The notes beneath the pieces are model-generated. The model worked only from the letters and a program-made list of their open reading frames with translations, did not search any database and was not told the DNA's origin. This document shows positions 19,522 to 28,808 of a stretch of 64,000 nucleotides of DNA, in pieces. This DNA is from Colwellia sp. PAMC 20917 (GTDB taxonomy: Bacteria > Pseudomonadota > Gammaproteobacteria > Enterobacterales > Alteromonadaceae): NCBI RefSeq assembly GCF_001767295.1, contig NZ_CP014944.1:1922001-1986000 (forward strand), in the 5' to 3' direction. Within the stretch, counting starts at the first letter, position 1. Every line of letters begins with the position of its first letter. The position numbers and the translations under genes are program-made.

Positions 19522-20196
19522 ATGCTTAATTGGTCAAAAATTTCTACCGTACTTTTAGATATGGATGGAACGATTTTAGATTTACATTTTGACAACCATT
19601 TCTGGCTCCATCATTTACCACTACGTTACAGTGAGCACGCAAAGATTTCACTTGAGCAAGCAAAAGAAAACTTAGCAAGCCATTATGAAAGAGTTGCTGG
19701 GACCATTGACTGGTACTGTTTAGACTACTGGGCTGAACAAACCCAATTACCGATTCAAGCCTTAAAACGTGAAGTACAACACTTAATTAGCTTACGCCAT
19801 GATGCTCATGATTTTATGGTGGCATTAAGAGAGAGTGGAAGAGAAATAATACTGGTTACTAATGCTCACCCAGATAGCTTATTGCTTAAAATTGAACGCA
19901 CGCAACTCGATAAGTATTTTGATGTGTTATATTCTACGCATGAATTTGGTGTGACCAAAGAGTCACAATTGTTATGGCAGCGTCTTCAAGAAAAGCAAGG
20001 GTTTAGCTTAGATAATACTTTGTTTGTTGATGATAGTATCAATATTTTAGCATCGGCTCAACGCTATGGTTTTGAACATTTATTAGCGGTTGAAAACCCC
20101 GATAGTCAGAAAACGCCGCATATTGTTAACGATTACCCATCTACATCAGACTTTAGAACATTAATTGATGAAATAAAGAAATATCCCATTAAGTAA
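19522..20196 (+). CDS. yrfG: GMP/IMP nucleotidase, HAD family
   Basis: 224 residues. HAD phosphatase: nucleophile motif LLDMDGTILDL (11-21), motif II VTNAH, lysine in FGVTKES and acidic motif FVDDSINIL. YrfG-type proteins dephosphorylate GMP and IMP. Clear AGGAAAAA upstream of the ATG. Divergent from nudE as in enterobacteria, but igaA/yrfF is missing between them. Confidence 0.88.
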   Translation: MLNWSKISTVLLDMDGTILDLHFDNHFWLHHLPLRYSEHAKISLEQAKENLASHYERVAGTIDWYCLDYWAEQTQLPIQALKREVQHLISLRHDAHDFMVALRESGREIILVTNAHPDSLLLKIERTQLDKYFDVLYSTHEFGVTKESQLLWQRLQEKQGFSLDNTLFVDDSINILASAQRYGFEHLLAVENPDSQKTPHIVNDYPSTSDFRTLIDEIKKYPIK

Positions 20197-20205
20197 TGGC
20201 TATTA

Positions 20206-20232
20206 TTCATCCTGACGTAAAGCCAGGATGAA
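20206..20232. terminator. Terminator between yrfG and gspN
   Basis: 9-bp stem TTCATCCTG and CAGGATGAA with a 9-base loop between the convergent yrfG and the end of the gsp operon. Confidence 0.65.
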
Positions 20233-20275
20233 ATAGGTTTAGCTTAAGTAACGATTTATCACCGTATAAAATGGC

Positions 20276-21019
20276 TTAAAAGTTCAATCGATAGCGCCCT
20301 TGGTTATCCGCTTTGCCAATAAAAGATAGCAGTGGCTTTAATTTTTCAGGGAAGTTAGCACCTGGCTTTAAATAACCATTTCCAGAAGCTCTATTGATAT
20401 TATGCAGATAAGCGGTAAACGTGAGTCCGAGGTCATTTTCAGGAGCAATGATAAACGCAAGCGCGCCTTTTTCACAAGCCAACTCAGCAGATAACGTACC
20501 TAGATTTGCCTTTTCTGATAATGCGGTGATGGCTGCCTTGTTCCATTTTATTATGCCCTTCATTTGCTGACAAACAGGTTTGCCGAGTATAAATTCATCA
20601 ACACTGAGTTCAATAAGGTTGTGGGCTTGCATCGGGATAGCTAGATTAAGCTTTTCCGTAATTTGTTGCGCGGCTACTGTGATATCAAGATTAGTAATTT
20701 TTATCTGCTTAAGCAATTGGCTTGCGGTCAACTTACCTTCTGGTCCACTGACTAAGGCACCGCCAAAAGTTAACTTAATTGTCGGGTCAAGCATCAATAA
20801 TGAGAGGAAACTTAACTCACTGCTGACATTGTTAATGTCGACATTGTCTATGCGGACTTGTTTTGCATAACTTTGCCACACTGTGCCAGAGAGCTGAGAT
20901 ACCTGACTGTTTTTTGGTAAATTAATAAAACTAACCACCCAAGCAGCAGGCATAGTTGCAATTAAAAAAATCAAATATAAACTAAAGAACATTGCTCCGT
21001 AAGCAAACCACTTTTTCAT
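20276..21019 (-). CDS. gspN: Type II secretion system protein N
   Basis: 247 residues, last gene of the secretion operon. One N-terminal transmembrane helix (LYLIFLIATMPAAWVV) and a large periplasmic domain with the GspN pattern (NLPKNSQVSQLSGTVW). GspN is an accessory inner-membrane component whose exact function is not settled. Its start overlaps the gspM stop by one base. Confidence 0.92.
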   Translation of the reverse strand: MKKWFAYGAMFFSLYLIFLIATMPAAWVVSFINLPKNSQVSQLSGTVWQSYAKQVRIDNVDINNVSSELSFLSLLMLDPTIKLTFGGALVSGPEGKLTASQLLKQIKITNLDITVAAQQITEKLNLAIPMQAHNLIELSVDEFILGKPVCQQMKGIIKWNKAAITALSEKANLGTLSAELACEKGALAFIIAPENDLGLTFTAYLHNINRASGNGYLKPGANFPEKLKPLLSFIGKADNQGRYRLNF

Positions 21020-21489
21020 TAACCTTTTCCTAATTGTAAGCGACGAACTCTAACAACGCCGTTGCGATCAGCTTTACTTAAATCAATACTTTTCACTAAT
21101 AAACCTTCATTATTGGCTAGAAATTCAAGCCAACTAAGTAACTGTGTAAACGGGACTTCATCAATCCATACTTGTAAGTCTTCACCTTGAGGTTGCAAGC
21201 GAGCTATCGAAATATTATTACGACCGGCACTGCTGTTAACAATACTAGAAAGGCTGGCATTGCTGGCTGATGATGCCACTCTTTTTTGTGACTGTTGATA
21301 GCGCAGAGTATTTTCTTGCACCCAGGTATAAAGCGCTTGTTGGCGCATAATTTTTTGTTGAGTTTTATCAGTATTAGTAACCAATGGTTGCCACACTGCG
21401 CTGTAAAATAAAAACAGCACTACAACAAAGCTCATCATAGCAACGAGTCGTTGCTCAGAGCTTTTTAATTGTTGCCACCACGTTTTCAT
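21019..21489 (-). CDS. gspM: Type II secretion system protein M
   Basis: 156 residues. Short cytoplasmic N-terminus (MKTWWQQL), one transmembrane helix (VAMMSFVVVLFLFYSAVW) and a periplasmic ferredoxin-like domain. GspM pairs with GspL in the inner-membrane assembly platform. Overlaps gspL and gspN by one base each. Confidence 0.93.
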   Translation of the reverse strand: MKTWWQQLKSSEQRLVAMMSFVVVLFLFYSAVWQPLVTNTDKTQQKIMRQQALYTWVQENTLRYQQSQKRVASSASNASLSSIVNSSAGRNNISIARLQPQGEDLQVWIDEVPFTQLLSWLEFLANNEGLLVKSIDLSKADRNGVVRVRRLQLGKG

Positions 21490-22820
21490 TATCGCCCCTT
21501 ACTTGTGTTTGTTGATTGCTGATCATCATTACTGGTTATGCTAAATGAGCCAGAAATTTGATCACCTTGATTATTTTGCGCGCCCATAGATACCGTCAGG
21601 TTACTCTCTTCAAGAGCGATTTTTAACTTATCAAAATATTGATAATCACTGGCAATTGCTTGCATACGAATCTCGTTGCGCTTACCATCAAACTTCAACG
21701 TTTGGGGTTTTATTTCAGGTACTAAAGCTAACGCTGGTTGCACTTGAGTTAAGATAGCTAAAAAGCCACTTTCTCCACTAGCCCCGCCTACTTCTTTGAG
21801 TTTCTGCTTAAGTTGGGAGCGAATAGTTGAGACTCGAACTCGCTTAGTTTTTGGAAAAGCCTGTTTATAGGTACTAATGATTTGCTCTTCAATTTCAGCC
21901 TGTTGACTATGAAGCTTTATTAATTCGGCACCTTTAATACCGACATTAAGCAATAAAGCGAACATGGCAATACCTGCGGCCAAAAACCAACTTTTTAGCA
22001 CGGGTGAGCGCTGTTCTTTAACTTTAAAATCACCCTGTAGTAAGTTGAACCTATCCGCTTTTTCATGATTATATGTGGCGGCTAATAACGCCAAAGGCAG
22101 CTCTTCTGGCATCGCGTTGATGGTCAGTTTAGCGATGGTTTCAGGTAATATTGAATAAGCATTTAACGAGAAACTGTTGGGTACGTCATTGTTGACATCA
22201 TTGTCCGCTACTAATTTTTGCTCACTGTTAATTTTCTCTACTGTTTGAGTACCACTGAGTGACTGACTAATTAATGGCCAAGTGTTGGTGTCTATGGTGA
22301 CCCCTTGCCATTGTCCTTGACGTATCAGTATTTGCTCACCTAAGACAATAGCACTACCAACATTTACTTCATTAGTCTGTGGCATTGCAAGTACATCTGG
22401 GATCATTTTTTTACAGGTAATATCTGCACTTTTTAACCACCCTTGCCATAATGCCAACTGAGCAGATTCGATAATTGCAACAAAGCAATTGTGTGCACTA
22501 CCGACAATTTTGATATCACTATAAGCGAAAAATAGCTCATCAACATCTTGTGCTAATTCATCTTCAAGCATATACGGCACAGCTAAGCGCATCGCTTTTG
22601 AAGATTTACTGGGTACCGTTAAACTTTTCAAACTGATATCACTGGTTGGCACAAACGTAATCACTTCACGTTGTTTGGCTTTCTCAGCTAATTGCTCTAA
22701 CGCATTGGCATTGGGGAGTTCACCACTGGCAATGATGCCTTCTTGATCGTCACTGAATATTAACCAGTGCACTACGTCTTTTGCGTTAGTACCTAATCGG
22801 ATATATAACTTTTCGGTCAT
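21489..22820 (-). CDS. gspL: Type II secretion system protein L
   Basis: 443 residues. The N-terminal actin-like cytoplasmic domain (about 1-240) recruits the ATPase GspE; a single transmembrane helix (LAAGIAMFALLLNVG) and a periplasmic domain follow. Length and domain order are usual. A serine/asparagine-rich tail ends the protein. Confidence 0.93.
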   Translation of the reverse strand: MTEKLYIRLGTNAKDVVHWLIFSDDQEGIIASGELPNANALEQLAEKAKQREVITFVPTSDISLKSLTVPSKSSKAMRLAVPYMLEDELAQDVDELFFAYSDIKIVGSAHNCFVAIIESAQLALWQGWLKSADITCKKMIPDVLAMPQTNEVNVGSAIVLGEQILIRQGQWQGVTIDTNTWPLISQSLSGTQTVEKINSEQKLVADNDVNNDVPNSFSLNAYSILPETIAKLTINAMPEELPLALLAATYNHEKADRFNLLQGDFKVKEQRSPVLKSWFLAAGIAMFALLLNVGIKGAELIKLHSQQAEIEEQIISTYKQAFPKTKRVRVSTIRSQLKQKLKEVGGASGESGFLAILTQVQPALALVPEIKPQTLKFDGKRNEIRMQAIASDYQYFDKLKIALEESNLTVSMGAQNNQGDQISGSFSITSNDDQQSTNTSKGR

Positions 22821-23848
22821 TACTCTCGTCCTATGGTACGACTCACTACGGAGATATTATTATTGCTTTCAACTTTCATTAAAGTGCTCAACGCGAAGTA
22901 ACTGTCATTAAAACTAGCGATACTTTTTAGTTTAAAATAATGGCTAACAACATCAAACTGCTCTTTTTGATCATTGGTTATTTTTGTATGTTTTGAAATA
23001 TCGGGTAAATTGAAAAACTCATCTCGTGTTTTAAAACCAGCACCCTCTCGGCTAGCCAAGGCATTTTCTGCATCAGCTAAAGGAATACCTAAAAGAGCTT
23101 CCAACAATTCAGGTTGATCGCTTCTTATGGTGTTTACATTTATTTTATGGAGATTGTTATTAGGTATTACGCAAGCATACTCTTTTAATTTATTAATAAC
23201 CGGCACAGTAAAGTGTTCAATTAAGCGTAGTTCGGTAATACTGGCCAAATAATAATTAGCGGGTAAGTAAGGAAACTCTTTTGCAGAGTAATCATTATCT
23301 TCAGCACCACCAGCACTGGCTATAGCGCTGTTTTGATCAAGCCAGTCCACTAATGCATCGGTCATATATTCAGCATCAAACTGACTAACACCTTCAACAT
23401 TAAGTGACATAATTAATTTTTGGAAAGCGTCTTCTATTGGACGCCTTCGAGTGCCCGTAGGAATAGCATTATCATCAGGCCTTAAAGCATTTAAATTAAA
23501 ACAGGCTTGCATATCAAAAATTTCGCCGGTGATTTGTCCAAAGTCAACAGGATAACTTGTTTCGCCTTGAGCCCAAATTTGCTCTAAATGCGTAACGTCT
23601 TTTTCATCTTTAAAAACATTGATTAATATTCTTTTTGCAAACGCTTCTGCGCCCATCGCATACCAATAAGCCTGCTGATTTAGCGTAACATTATTAGTAC
23701 GTTGCATCTGCAACTGCAAACGGGCAGTCATCTGTGTGGCTAATACGGCAGCTAACGCAACGATAAGTAAAACAGTAATTAACGCCACTCCGGTCACTTT
23801 TTTAGCGGTCAACTTACTCATATCAGCACTGCAATGAAAGTTTTTCAT
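22820..23848 (-). CDS. gspK: Type II secretion minor pseudopilin K
   Basis: About 342 residues from ATG 23848 (MKNFHCS), preceded by a strong GGGAGG; the longer frame from 23872 would include that ribosome site. The N-terminal KKVTGVALITVLLIVALAAV is the pseudopilin cleavage region and helix, and the large helical insertion typical of GspK follows. It caps the pseudopilus tip with GspI and GspJ. Overlaps gspL by one base. Confidence 0.93.
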   Translation of the reverse strand: MKNFHCSADMSKLTAKKVTGVALITVLLIVALAAVLATQMTARLQLQMQRTNNVTLNQQAYWYAMGAEAFAKRILINVFKDEKDVTHLEQIWAQGETSYPVDFGQITGEIFDMQACFNLNALRPDDNAIPTGTRRRPIEDAFQKLIMSLNVEGVSQFDAEYMTDALVDWLDQNSAIASAGGAEDNDYSAKEFPYLPANYYLASITELRLIEHFTVPVINKLKEYACVIPNNNLHKINVNTIRSDQPELLEALLGIPLADAENALASREGAGFKTRDEFFNLPDISKHTKITNDQKEQFDVVSHYFKLKSIASFNDSYFALSTLMKVESNNNISVVSRTIGRE

Positions 23849-23884
23849 TAGGCCTCCCATAACGAAGAGCACAATACGTAGGCT

Positions 23885-24511
23885 TTAAATTGAGACATCA
23901 TCACCCGCCACTAAAAATTCTCGTCTTATAAGCCCATAATCTTTAGTTATTAGCTCAACAGCAATCGCTTGAGGTAAACTGTTATTTTTAATTTGTTTTT
24001 GCCATTTTTTGTCATAAAAAAACTCAAAATTTAGCGCTTCAATTTCGGTGATTAACTTTCTTCTTTTAGGCTCTTGCCCTTGGATAGCATCAACAAAATT
24101 GAAATGAAGTCGCTCAAAGGTTCCTTCATTTAATTGATAAGCGACTGATTGCATATTGCTACGCGGTAATAGTAGACCTGGATTTGTCCATCCGTTGCGA
24201 ACAAAAGCTAAGGTACTTTCGCCATTTGAAAAACTATTGCTGTCAGTATATAAAAAATCTTGCTGGGGAGCTTCGCCATTTAATCGAATACTGCGTTTAG
24301 CAATTTGCAGTAAATCACGCTCGATAAGTAAAAAGCCTCGCTGTAATTCATTAACGCGTTCGGTACGAATTTTAGATGACTCATTACCTTTTAATACTGT
24401 ATTAAAAATAGTGAAACTACTCATACTGATCATTGAAAAAATAGCGATAGCGATTAAAACTTCTAACAAGGTAAAGCCATTATTCGTTGGCTTATTCAAA
24501 CAAATTTTCAC
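23885..24511 (-). CDS. gspJ: Type II secretion minor pseudopilin J
   Basis: 208 residues. The prepilin site NNGFTLLEVLIAIAIFSM is at residues 10-27; the C-terminal beta domain is typical of GspJ. It is part of the I-J-K tip complex. Thirty-six bases separate it from gspK; it overlaps gspI by one base. Confidence 0.94.
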   Translation of the reverse strand: MKICLNKPTNNGFTLLEVLIAIAIFSMISMSSFTIFNTVLKGNESSKIRTERVNELQRGFLLIERDLLQIAKRSIRLNGEAPQQDFLYTDSNSFSNGESTLAFVRNGWTNPGLLLPRSNMQSVAYQLNEGTFERLHFNFVDAIQGQEPKRRKLITEIEALNFEFFYDKKWQKQIKNNSLPQAIAVELITKDYGLIRREFLVAGDDVSI

Positions 24512-24909
24512 TACGGCTGACTCTTTGAAATATAGGTAACCATACTGGTGATCGCTAACTTTTCATCTTCTTTATTGCGAATTTCAATCGTGATAGCACG
24601 CATATTCTTATTTTCTGTTTTAAGCACTTTTTGTAGCCAAAACCATTCTTGGCCAGCCATTTCTACGGTGCCTTTTTTATTGTTTTTTGGTGGCCATGTT
24701 GGGTCTAATGTCATCGCAACTAATTGATTTGAGGCCACCCAATTGGCTAATACTTTATTTTCTAGATGACTTAAATTCTTAAAGTTATTGTCTGCTGCAC
24801 TTAACAACGCAATACCCGCAATTGAAAAAATAGCCATCGCTAACATCACTTCAATTAAAGTGAAGCCCAATGAAGCCGTTTTAATGACCCGTTTCACCTT
24901 ATTCATCAT
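24511..24909 (-). CDS. gspI: Type II secretion minor pseudopilin I
   Basis: About 132 residues. The start is one of two adjacent ATGs (24909 or 24906) that overlap the end of gspH; a frame from TTG 24927 is less likely. The prepilin site SLGFTLIEVMLAMAIFS is present. Small tip pseudopilin interacting with GspJ and GspK. Confidence 0.93.
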   Translation of the reverse strand: MMNKVKRVIKTASLGFTLIEVMLAMAIFSIAGIALLSAADNNFKNLSHLENKVLANWVASNQLVAMTLDPTWPPKNNKKGTVEMAGQEWFWLQKVLKTENKNMRAITIEIRNKEDEKLAITSMVTYISKSQP

Positions 24910-25540
24910 CAAAGAGTGGCCCTTCAACGCTTATCGGTGTGGTGTATAAACCGGTCGCCTTAAAATAAAGCTTTGCTTCAGTGTAATTGTTTTTAACGAA
25001 TTGAAAACGCAGGCTAAACGGTGTTATTTCACCGCCTGAGAGTATGTAAATTTGGGGAATGAGTATTTTTTTTTCTATATTATTACCGTCATCATCTTTA
25101 GCTACGTCTTCATCTAAGTCATTCTCTTTATTAGCCGCTTGCAACTCATTAAATACTTCAGTATCAAATAATTGTGGTTCTTCGATTGGCAAGTCATCAA
25201 GTTGTAAAATCAACTCAACACCTTCAGGTAATTTATAGCGACTGAATAATTCATTATCAGAGATATCCGACCACGTTATGCCGTCGTACCCTAAAAACTG
25301 ATAACCTTTTTTGCCAATAACTAAGCCTAATTCAATATTATTTAGCATGCCATATTCAGCAGCAATATTGAAAACGCCGGCAAAACGTTTGCTCGAGAGT
25401 TCAAGTGTTTCTTCGGCTTTATCACCTGAAGCACTAAACTGAACAACCGAAACCATTAAACCCACCAGCACAATAACCAACATCACTTCAATTAAAGTGA
25501 AACCGTTAACTACTGTGCTGTTTTTGGAATAATGCTTCAT
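24899..25540 (-). CDS. gspH: Type II secretion minor pseudopilin H
   Basis: 213 residues. The prepilin site is VNGFTLIEVMLVIVLVGLM. The central part contains an unusually acidic segment (ENDLDEDVAKDDDG) that makes it longer than many GspH proteins. Located between gspG and gspI as in other gsp operons. Confidence 0.92.
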   Translation of the reverse strand: MKHYSKNSTVVNGFTLIEVMLVIVLVGLMVSVVQFSASGDKAEETLELSSKRFAGVFNIAAEYGMLNNIELGLVIGKKGYQFLGYDGITWSDISDNELFSRYKLPEGVELILQLDDLPIEEPQLFDTEVFNELQAANKENDLDEDVAKDDDGNNIEKKILIPQIYILSGGEITPFSLRFQFVKNNYTEAKLYFKATGLYTTPISVEGPLFDDE

Positions 25541-25558
25541 ATTAAGAGTTCACCAAAA

Positions 25559-26014
25559 CTACTGGTAGTCGCCAAGGTTCCAGTTGCCAATATCGTCTTC
25601 TGTACCAGGTTCACCGTCGGGTCCCATGGTAAAAATATCAATATCACCATTTTCGCCTGGATTTAATAGTTGATAGGCATTGCCCCAAGGATCGTCAGGT
25701 AAACGTTTAACATAACCCCCGTTTGGAAAACGACGCGGTAAAGGTTCAACGTCAGTTTCTTCAACTAAAGCTTCTAAGCCTTGCTCAGTCGTTGGATAGT
25801 TATAGTTATCCATTTTGTACATACTTAACGACGTTTCTAATGCATTAATATCTTGTACTGATTTTTGAAGTTTTGCGGTATCCATATTGCCCATCAAGTT
25901 TTGGACAACAACACTGCCTAACAAACCTAAAATAACAATAACAACCATCACTTCCAATAAAGTAAAGCCACCTTGTTTATTTTTCACTTTCATTGGTTGA
26001 ATTTTTTTGTTCAC
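25559..26014 (-). CDS. gspG: Type II secretion major pseudopilin G
   Basis: 151 residues. Prepilin peptidase site QGGFTLLEVMVVIVILG, then the conserved YKMDNYNYPTTEQGLEAL and a C-terminal calcium-type loop GPDGEPGTEDDIGNW. It forms the pseudopilus shaft that drives export. One base separates it from gspF. Confidence 0.96.
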   Translation of the reverse strand: MNKKIQPMKVKNKQGGFTLLEVMVVIVILGLLGSVVVQNLMGNMDTAKLQKSVQDINALETSLSMYKMDNYNYPTTEQGLEALVEETDVEPLPRRFPNGGYVKRLPDDPWGNAYQLLNPGENGDIDIFTMGPDGEPGTEDDIGNWNLGDYQ

Positions 26015-26015
26015 A

Positions 26016-27239
26016 TTAACCTCCTACTAAGGTATTTAACTGAAGAATTGGCTGTAAAATAGCCATAACTATAAAAAGAACGATACCTGCCATAGCGATC
26101 ATCAAGGCGGGCTCAAAAGCTTTTAGCGATATATTCATCAACGCTTCAAACTCCCTGTCTTGGTTGTCTGCTGACCGGCCAAGCATATGTTCTAACTTGC
26201 CACTTTTTTCACCACTGGCAATCATATGAAGCATCATCGGTGGAAATAATTTCGTTTGCTCTAAAGAAACGCGTAAACTTGCCCCTTCGCGCACTTTATC
26301 GGCCGACTCTTTAACGCATTGCTTAATGTATAAGTTTTCTAAAACTTCACCTGATATTTTCATGCTTTCCAGTAAAGGAACAGCACTGGCGGTTAAGATA
26401 CTTAAGGTACGAGCAAACCGAGCGGTATTAATACCACGAATGATTTTGCCTAGCCCTGGAAAACTAATTACCTTGCGATGAAAGGCAAATTTGAAGCTGG
26501 CCTTTTTCATTAAATGATTAAAGCCACCAATCAATAAGGCAATCAAAATAAGGATATACAAACCATTATCTCTTAAAAAATCACTGGTACTAATTAAAAA
26601 CTGAGTCGTTGCAGGTAAGTTTGCGCCCATATGATCAAACTGGCCAACAATTTTAGGGACTACCGCTGTTAACAGTATCGCGATAACGCCTATGGCTACG
26701 ACCGTCATAATAACCGGGTAAATAAGCGCTTGAATGATTTGTGAACGTAAGTGTTCGCGTTGCTCGGTGTAATCGGCTAAGCGGTTTAACACCGTATCTA
26801 AGAAACCAGATTTTTCACCTGCAGCAACCATTGCTCGGTATAAGTGACTAAAGACATGCGGAAACTCTGCCATGCTCTCCGCTAAACCATAACCTTCGGT
26901 TACTTTTGTTCGCACCGCCATGATCATACTTTTCATGCTGTTTTTTTCACATTGTTCGCCAACGGCAAGCAAAGATTCTTCAATCGGTAAACCCGACTCG
27001 ACTAATGTTGCCAACTGACGTGTGATTAAAGCAAGTTCAGCAACAGATACTTTTGTTCGTCCGCCAAACCGTGGTTTATTGGCGGCTTGCTTAGTTTTTT
27101 GTAAGCTTGGCGTTACTTCAGTAGGCATTAAGCCTTTGTCACGTAATAAGCCACGCGCTTGTCTGGGCGTATCACCTTCGATAACACCCTTTACCGTTTT
27201 ACCACGGCTATTTACTGCTTGATAATCAAAAGCTGCCAT
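26016..27239 (-). CDS. gspF: Type II secretion inner-membrane protein F
   Basis: 407 residues, usual length. Two repeated GspF/PilC cytoplasmic domains (ALITRQLATLVESGLP and ARTLSILTASAVPLL) and three transmembrane segments. It is the polytopic core of the assembly platform. Follows gspE by 13 bases. Confidence 0.96.
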   Translation of the reverse strand: MAAFDYQAVNSRGKTVKGVIEGDTPRQARGLLRDKGLMPTEVTPSLQKTKQAANKPRFGGRTKVSVAELALITRQLATLVESGLPIEESLLAVGEQCEKNSMKSMIMAVRTKVTEGYGLAESMAEFPHVFSHLYRAMVAAGEKSGFLDTVLNRLADYTEQREHLRSQIIQALIYPVIMTVVAIGVIAILLTAVVPKIVGQFDHMGANLPATTQFLISTSDFLRDNGLYILILIALLIGGFNHLMKKASFKFAFHRKVISFPGLGKIIRGINTARFARTLSILTASAVPLLESMKISGEVLENLYIKQCVKESADKVREGASLRVSLEQTKLFPPMMLHMIASGEKSGKLEHMLGRSADNQDREFEALMNISLKAFEPALMIAMAGIVLFIVMAILQPILQLNTLVGG

Positions 27240-27252
27240 AATAAAACTCTAG

Positions 27253-28797
27253 TTAATCTTCTTTGGTAACACGCAAAACTTCTTCGAGTGTTGTTTGTCC
27301 GGTCAGCACTTTATCAAAGCCGTCACGGCGTATACTTGGTGTATTTTGGCGAATAAACTTTTCAATAGCCTGCTCACCTTTACCATTATGAATAAGCTCG
27401 CGTACTTTATCGTCGACAACAATAAGTTCATGAATACCCATACGGCCTTTGTAGCCCTTTTGGCTACATTCACTACAACCAACTGCACGATAAATATGCT
27501 GGGTGTTGTCTTGAGGTAATTCAAGTAATTTAAGCTCAGGGCCATCAGGTAAATGGCTTTCTTTACAATGCGGGCACAATGTTCTTACGAGTCGTTGCGC
27601 TAAGACCCCCAAGAGACTTGATGAGAGTAGAAATGACTCTACGCCCATATCTTCCATACGAGTAATGGCACCAGCAGCACTGTTAGTATGCAATGTCGAC
27701 ATCACTAAGTGACCGGTTAAACTCGCTTGCACGCCAATTTGCGCCGTTTCTAAATCGCGTATTTCACCAACCATAACAACATCAGGATCTTGGCGAAGTA
27801 TCGCCCGTAATCCGCGAGCAAAGGTCATATCAACTTTGGTGTTAACTTGCGTTTGTCCAATACCTTCAATGGCGTACTCGATGGGATCTTCAACCGTTAA
27901 AACGTTACGCTCTTTCGAATCGATTTGGCTCAGTCCCGCATAAAGCGTGGTACTTTTACCCGAGCCCGTAGGACCCGTAACTAAAATAATGCCATGGGGT
28001 TTTTCAATGAGTTTTGAAAACTTTATTCGGTTGGCAAGTGTCATGCCTAAATCTTCTAAATCAAGACGAACCGAGTTTTTATCAAGTAAACGTAGCACCA
28101 CACGCTCACCATGACCCGTTGGCATTGTTGAAACACGTACATCAACAGCGCGACCAGCAATGCGCAAAGAAATACGACCATCTTGTGGTATGCGCTTTTC
28201 AGCAATGTCGAGTTTTGCCATAACCTTGATACGAGAAACTAATAATGAAGCAAGTTTACGATTAGGCTTTAATACTTCACGTAAAACGCCATCAACACGA
28301 AAACGAATTTGTAGCGCTAATTCAAAGGTTTCAATATGAATATCAGAAGCATTTTCTTTAATTGCTTCACTCAACATCGCATTGATCAATTTAATGATTG
28401 GCGCATCATCTTCATTTTCGAGCAGATCTTCTGTTTCTGTCATCTCGTCAGCGAGAGAATACAAGTCAACTTCGTTGCCAATATCTTCCATCATCTGTTG
28501 AGCTTCTGAAGAGTCTCGTTGATATGAAATAGTTAATAATTGTTCAAATTCATCTAACGAATGAAATTCAATAGCAAAGGGACTTTTTAAGACCCGACGC
28601 ACTTCTAATACTGCCGCACTGTTAACATTAGCTAAGCAATGTAAGGTGTATTGGTCGTTACTTTTACTAATAAGTACATGATGGCGTTTGGCAAAATTAA
28701 AAGGTAAACGGCTGATCTGCACTTTTACTTCTTCTGCCTCTTGACCATTACCTGCAACATTTAAAGTCACTACGCTGTCGATGTCTTCTCTTTTCAA
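27253..28797 (-). CDS. gspE: Type II secretion ATPase E
   Basis: 514 residues. Walker [10 protein letters not shown], Walker B region [12 protein letters not shown], histidine box MSTLHTNSA and a zinc-binding tetracysteine with CPHC and CSEC. The hexameric cytoplasmic ATPase powers pseudopilus assembly through GspL and GspF. The start ATG lies 11 bases from gspD. Confidence 0.97.
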   Translation of the reverse strand: MKREDIDSVVTLNVAGNGQEAEEVKVQISRLPFNFAKRHHVLISKSNDQYTLHCLANVNSAAVLEVRRVLKSPFAIEFHSLDEFEQLLTISYQRDSSEAQQMMEDIGNEVDLYSLADEMTETEDLLENEDDAPIIKLINAMLSEAIKENASDIHIETFELALQIRFRVDGVLREVLKPNRKLASLLVSRIKVMAKLDIAEKRIPQDGRISLRIAGRAVDVRVSTMPTGHGERVVLRLLDKNSVRLDLEDLGMTLANRIKFSKLIEKPHGIILVTGPTGSGKSTTLYAGLSQIDSKERNVLTVEDPIEYAIEGIGQTQVNTKVDMTFARGLRAILRQDPDVVMVGEIRDLETAQIGVQASLTGHLVMSTLHTNSAAGAITRMEDMGVESFLLSSSLLGVLAQRLVRTLCPHCKESHLPDGPELKLLELPQDNTQHIYRAVGCSECSQKGYKGRMGIHELIVVDDKVRELIHNGKGEQAIEKFIRQNTPSIRRDGFDKVLTGQTTLEEVLRVTKED

Positions 28798-28808
28798 TAT
28801 CAGCCATA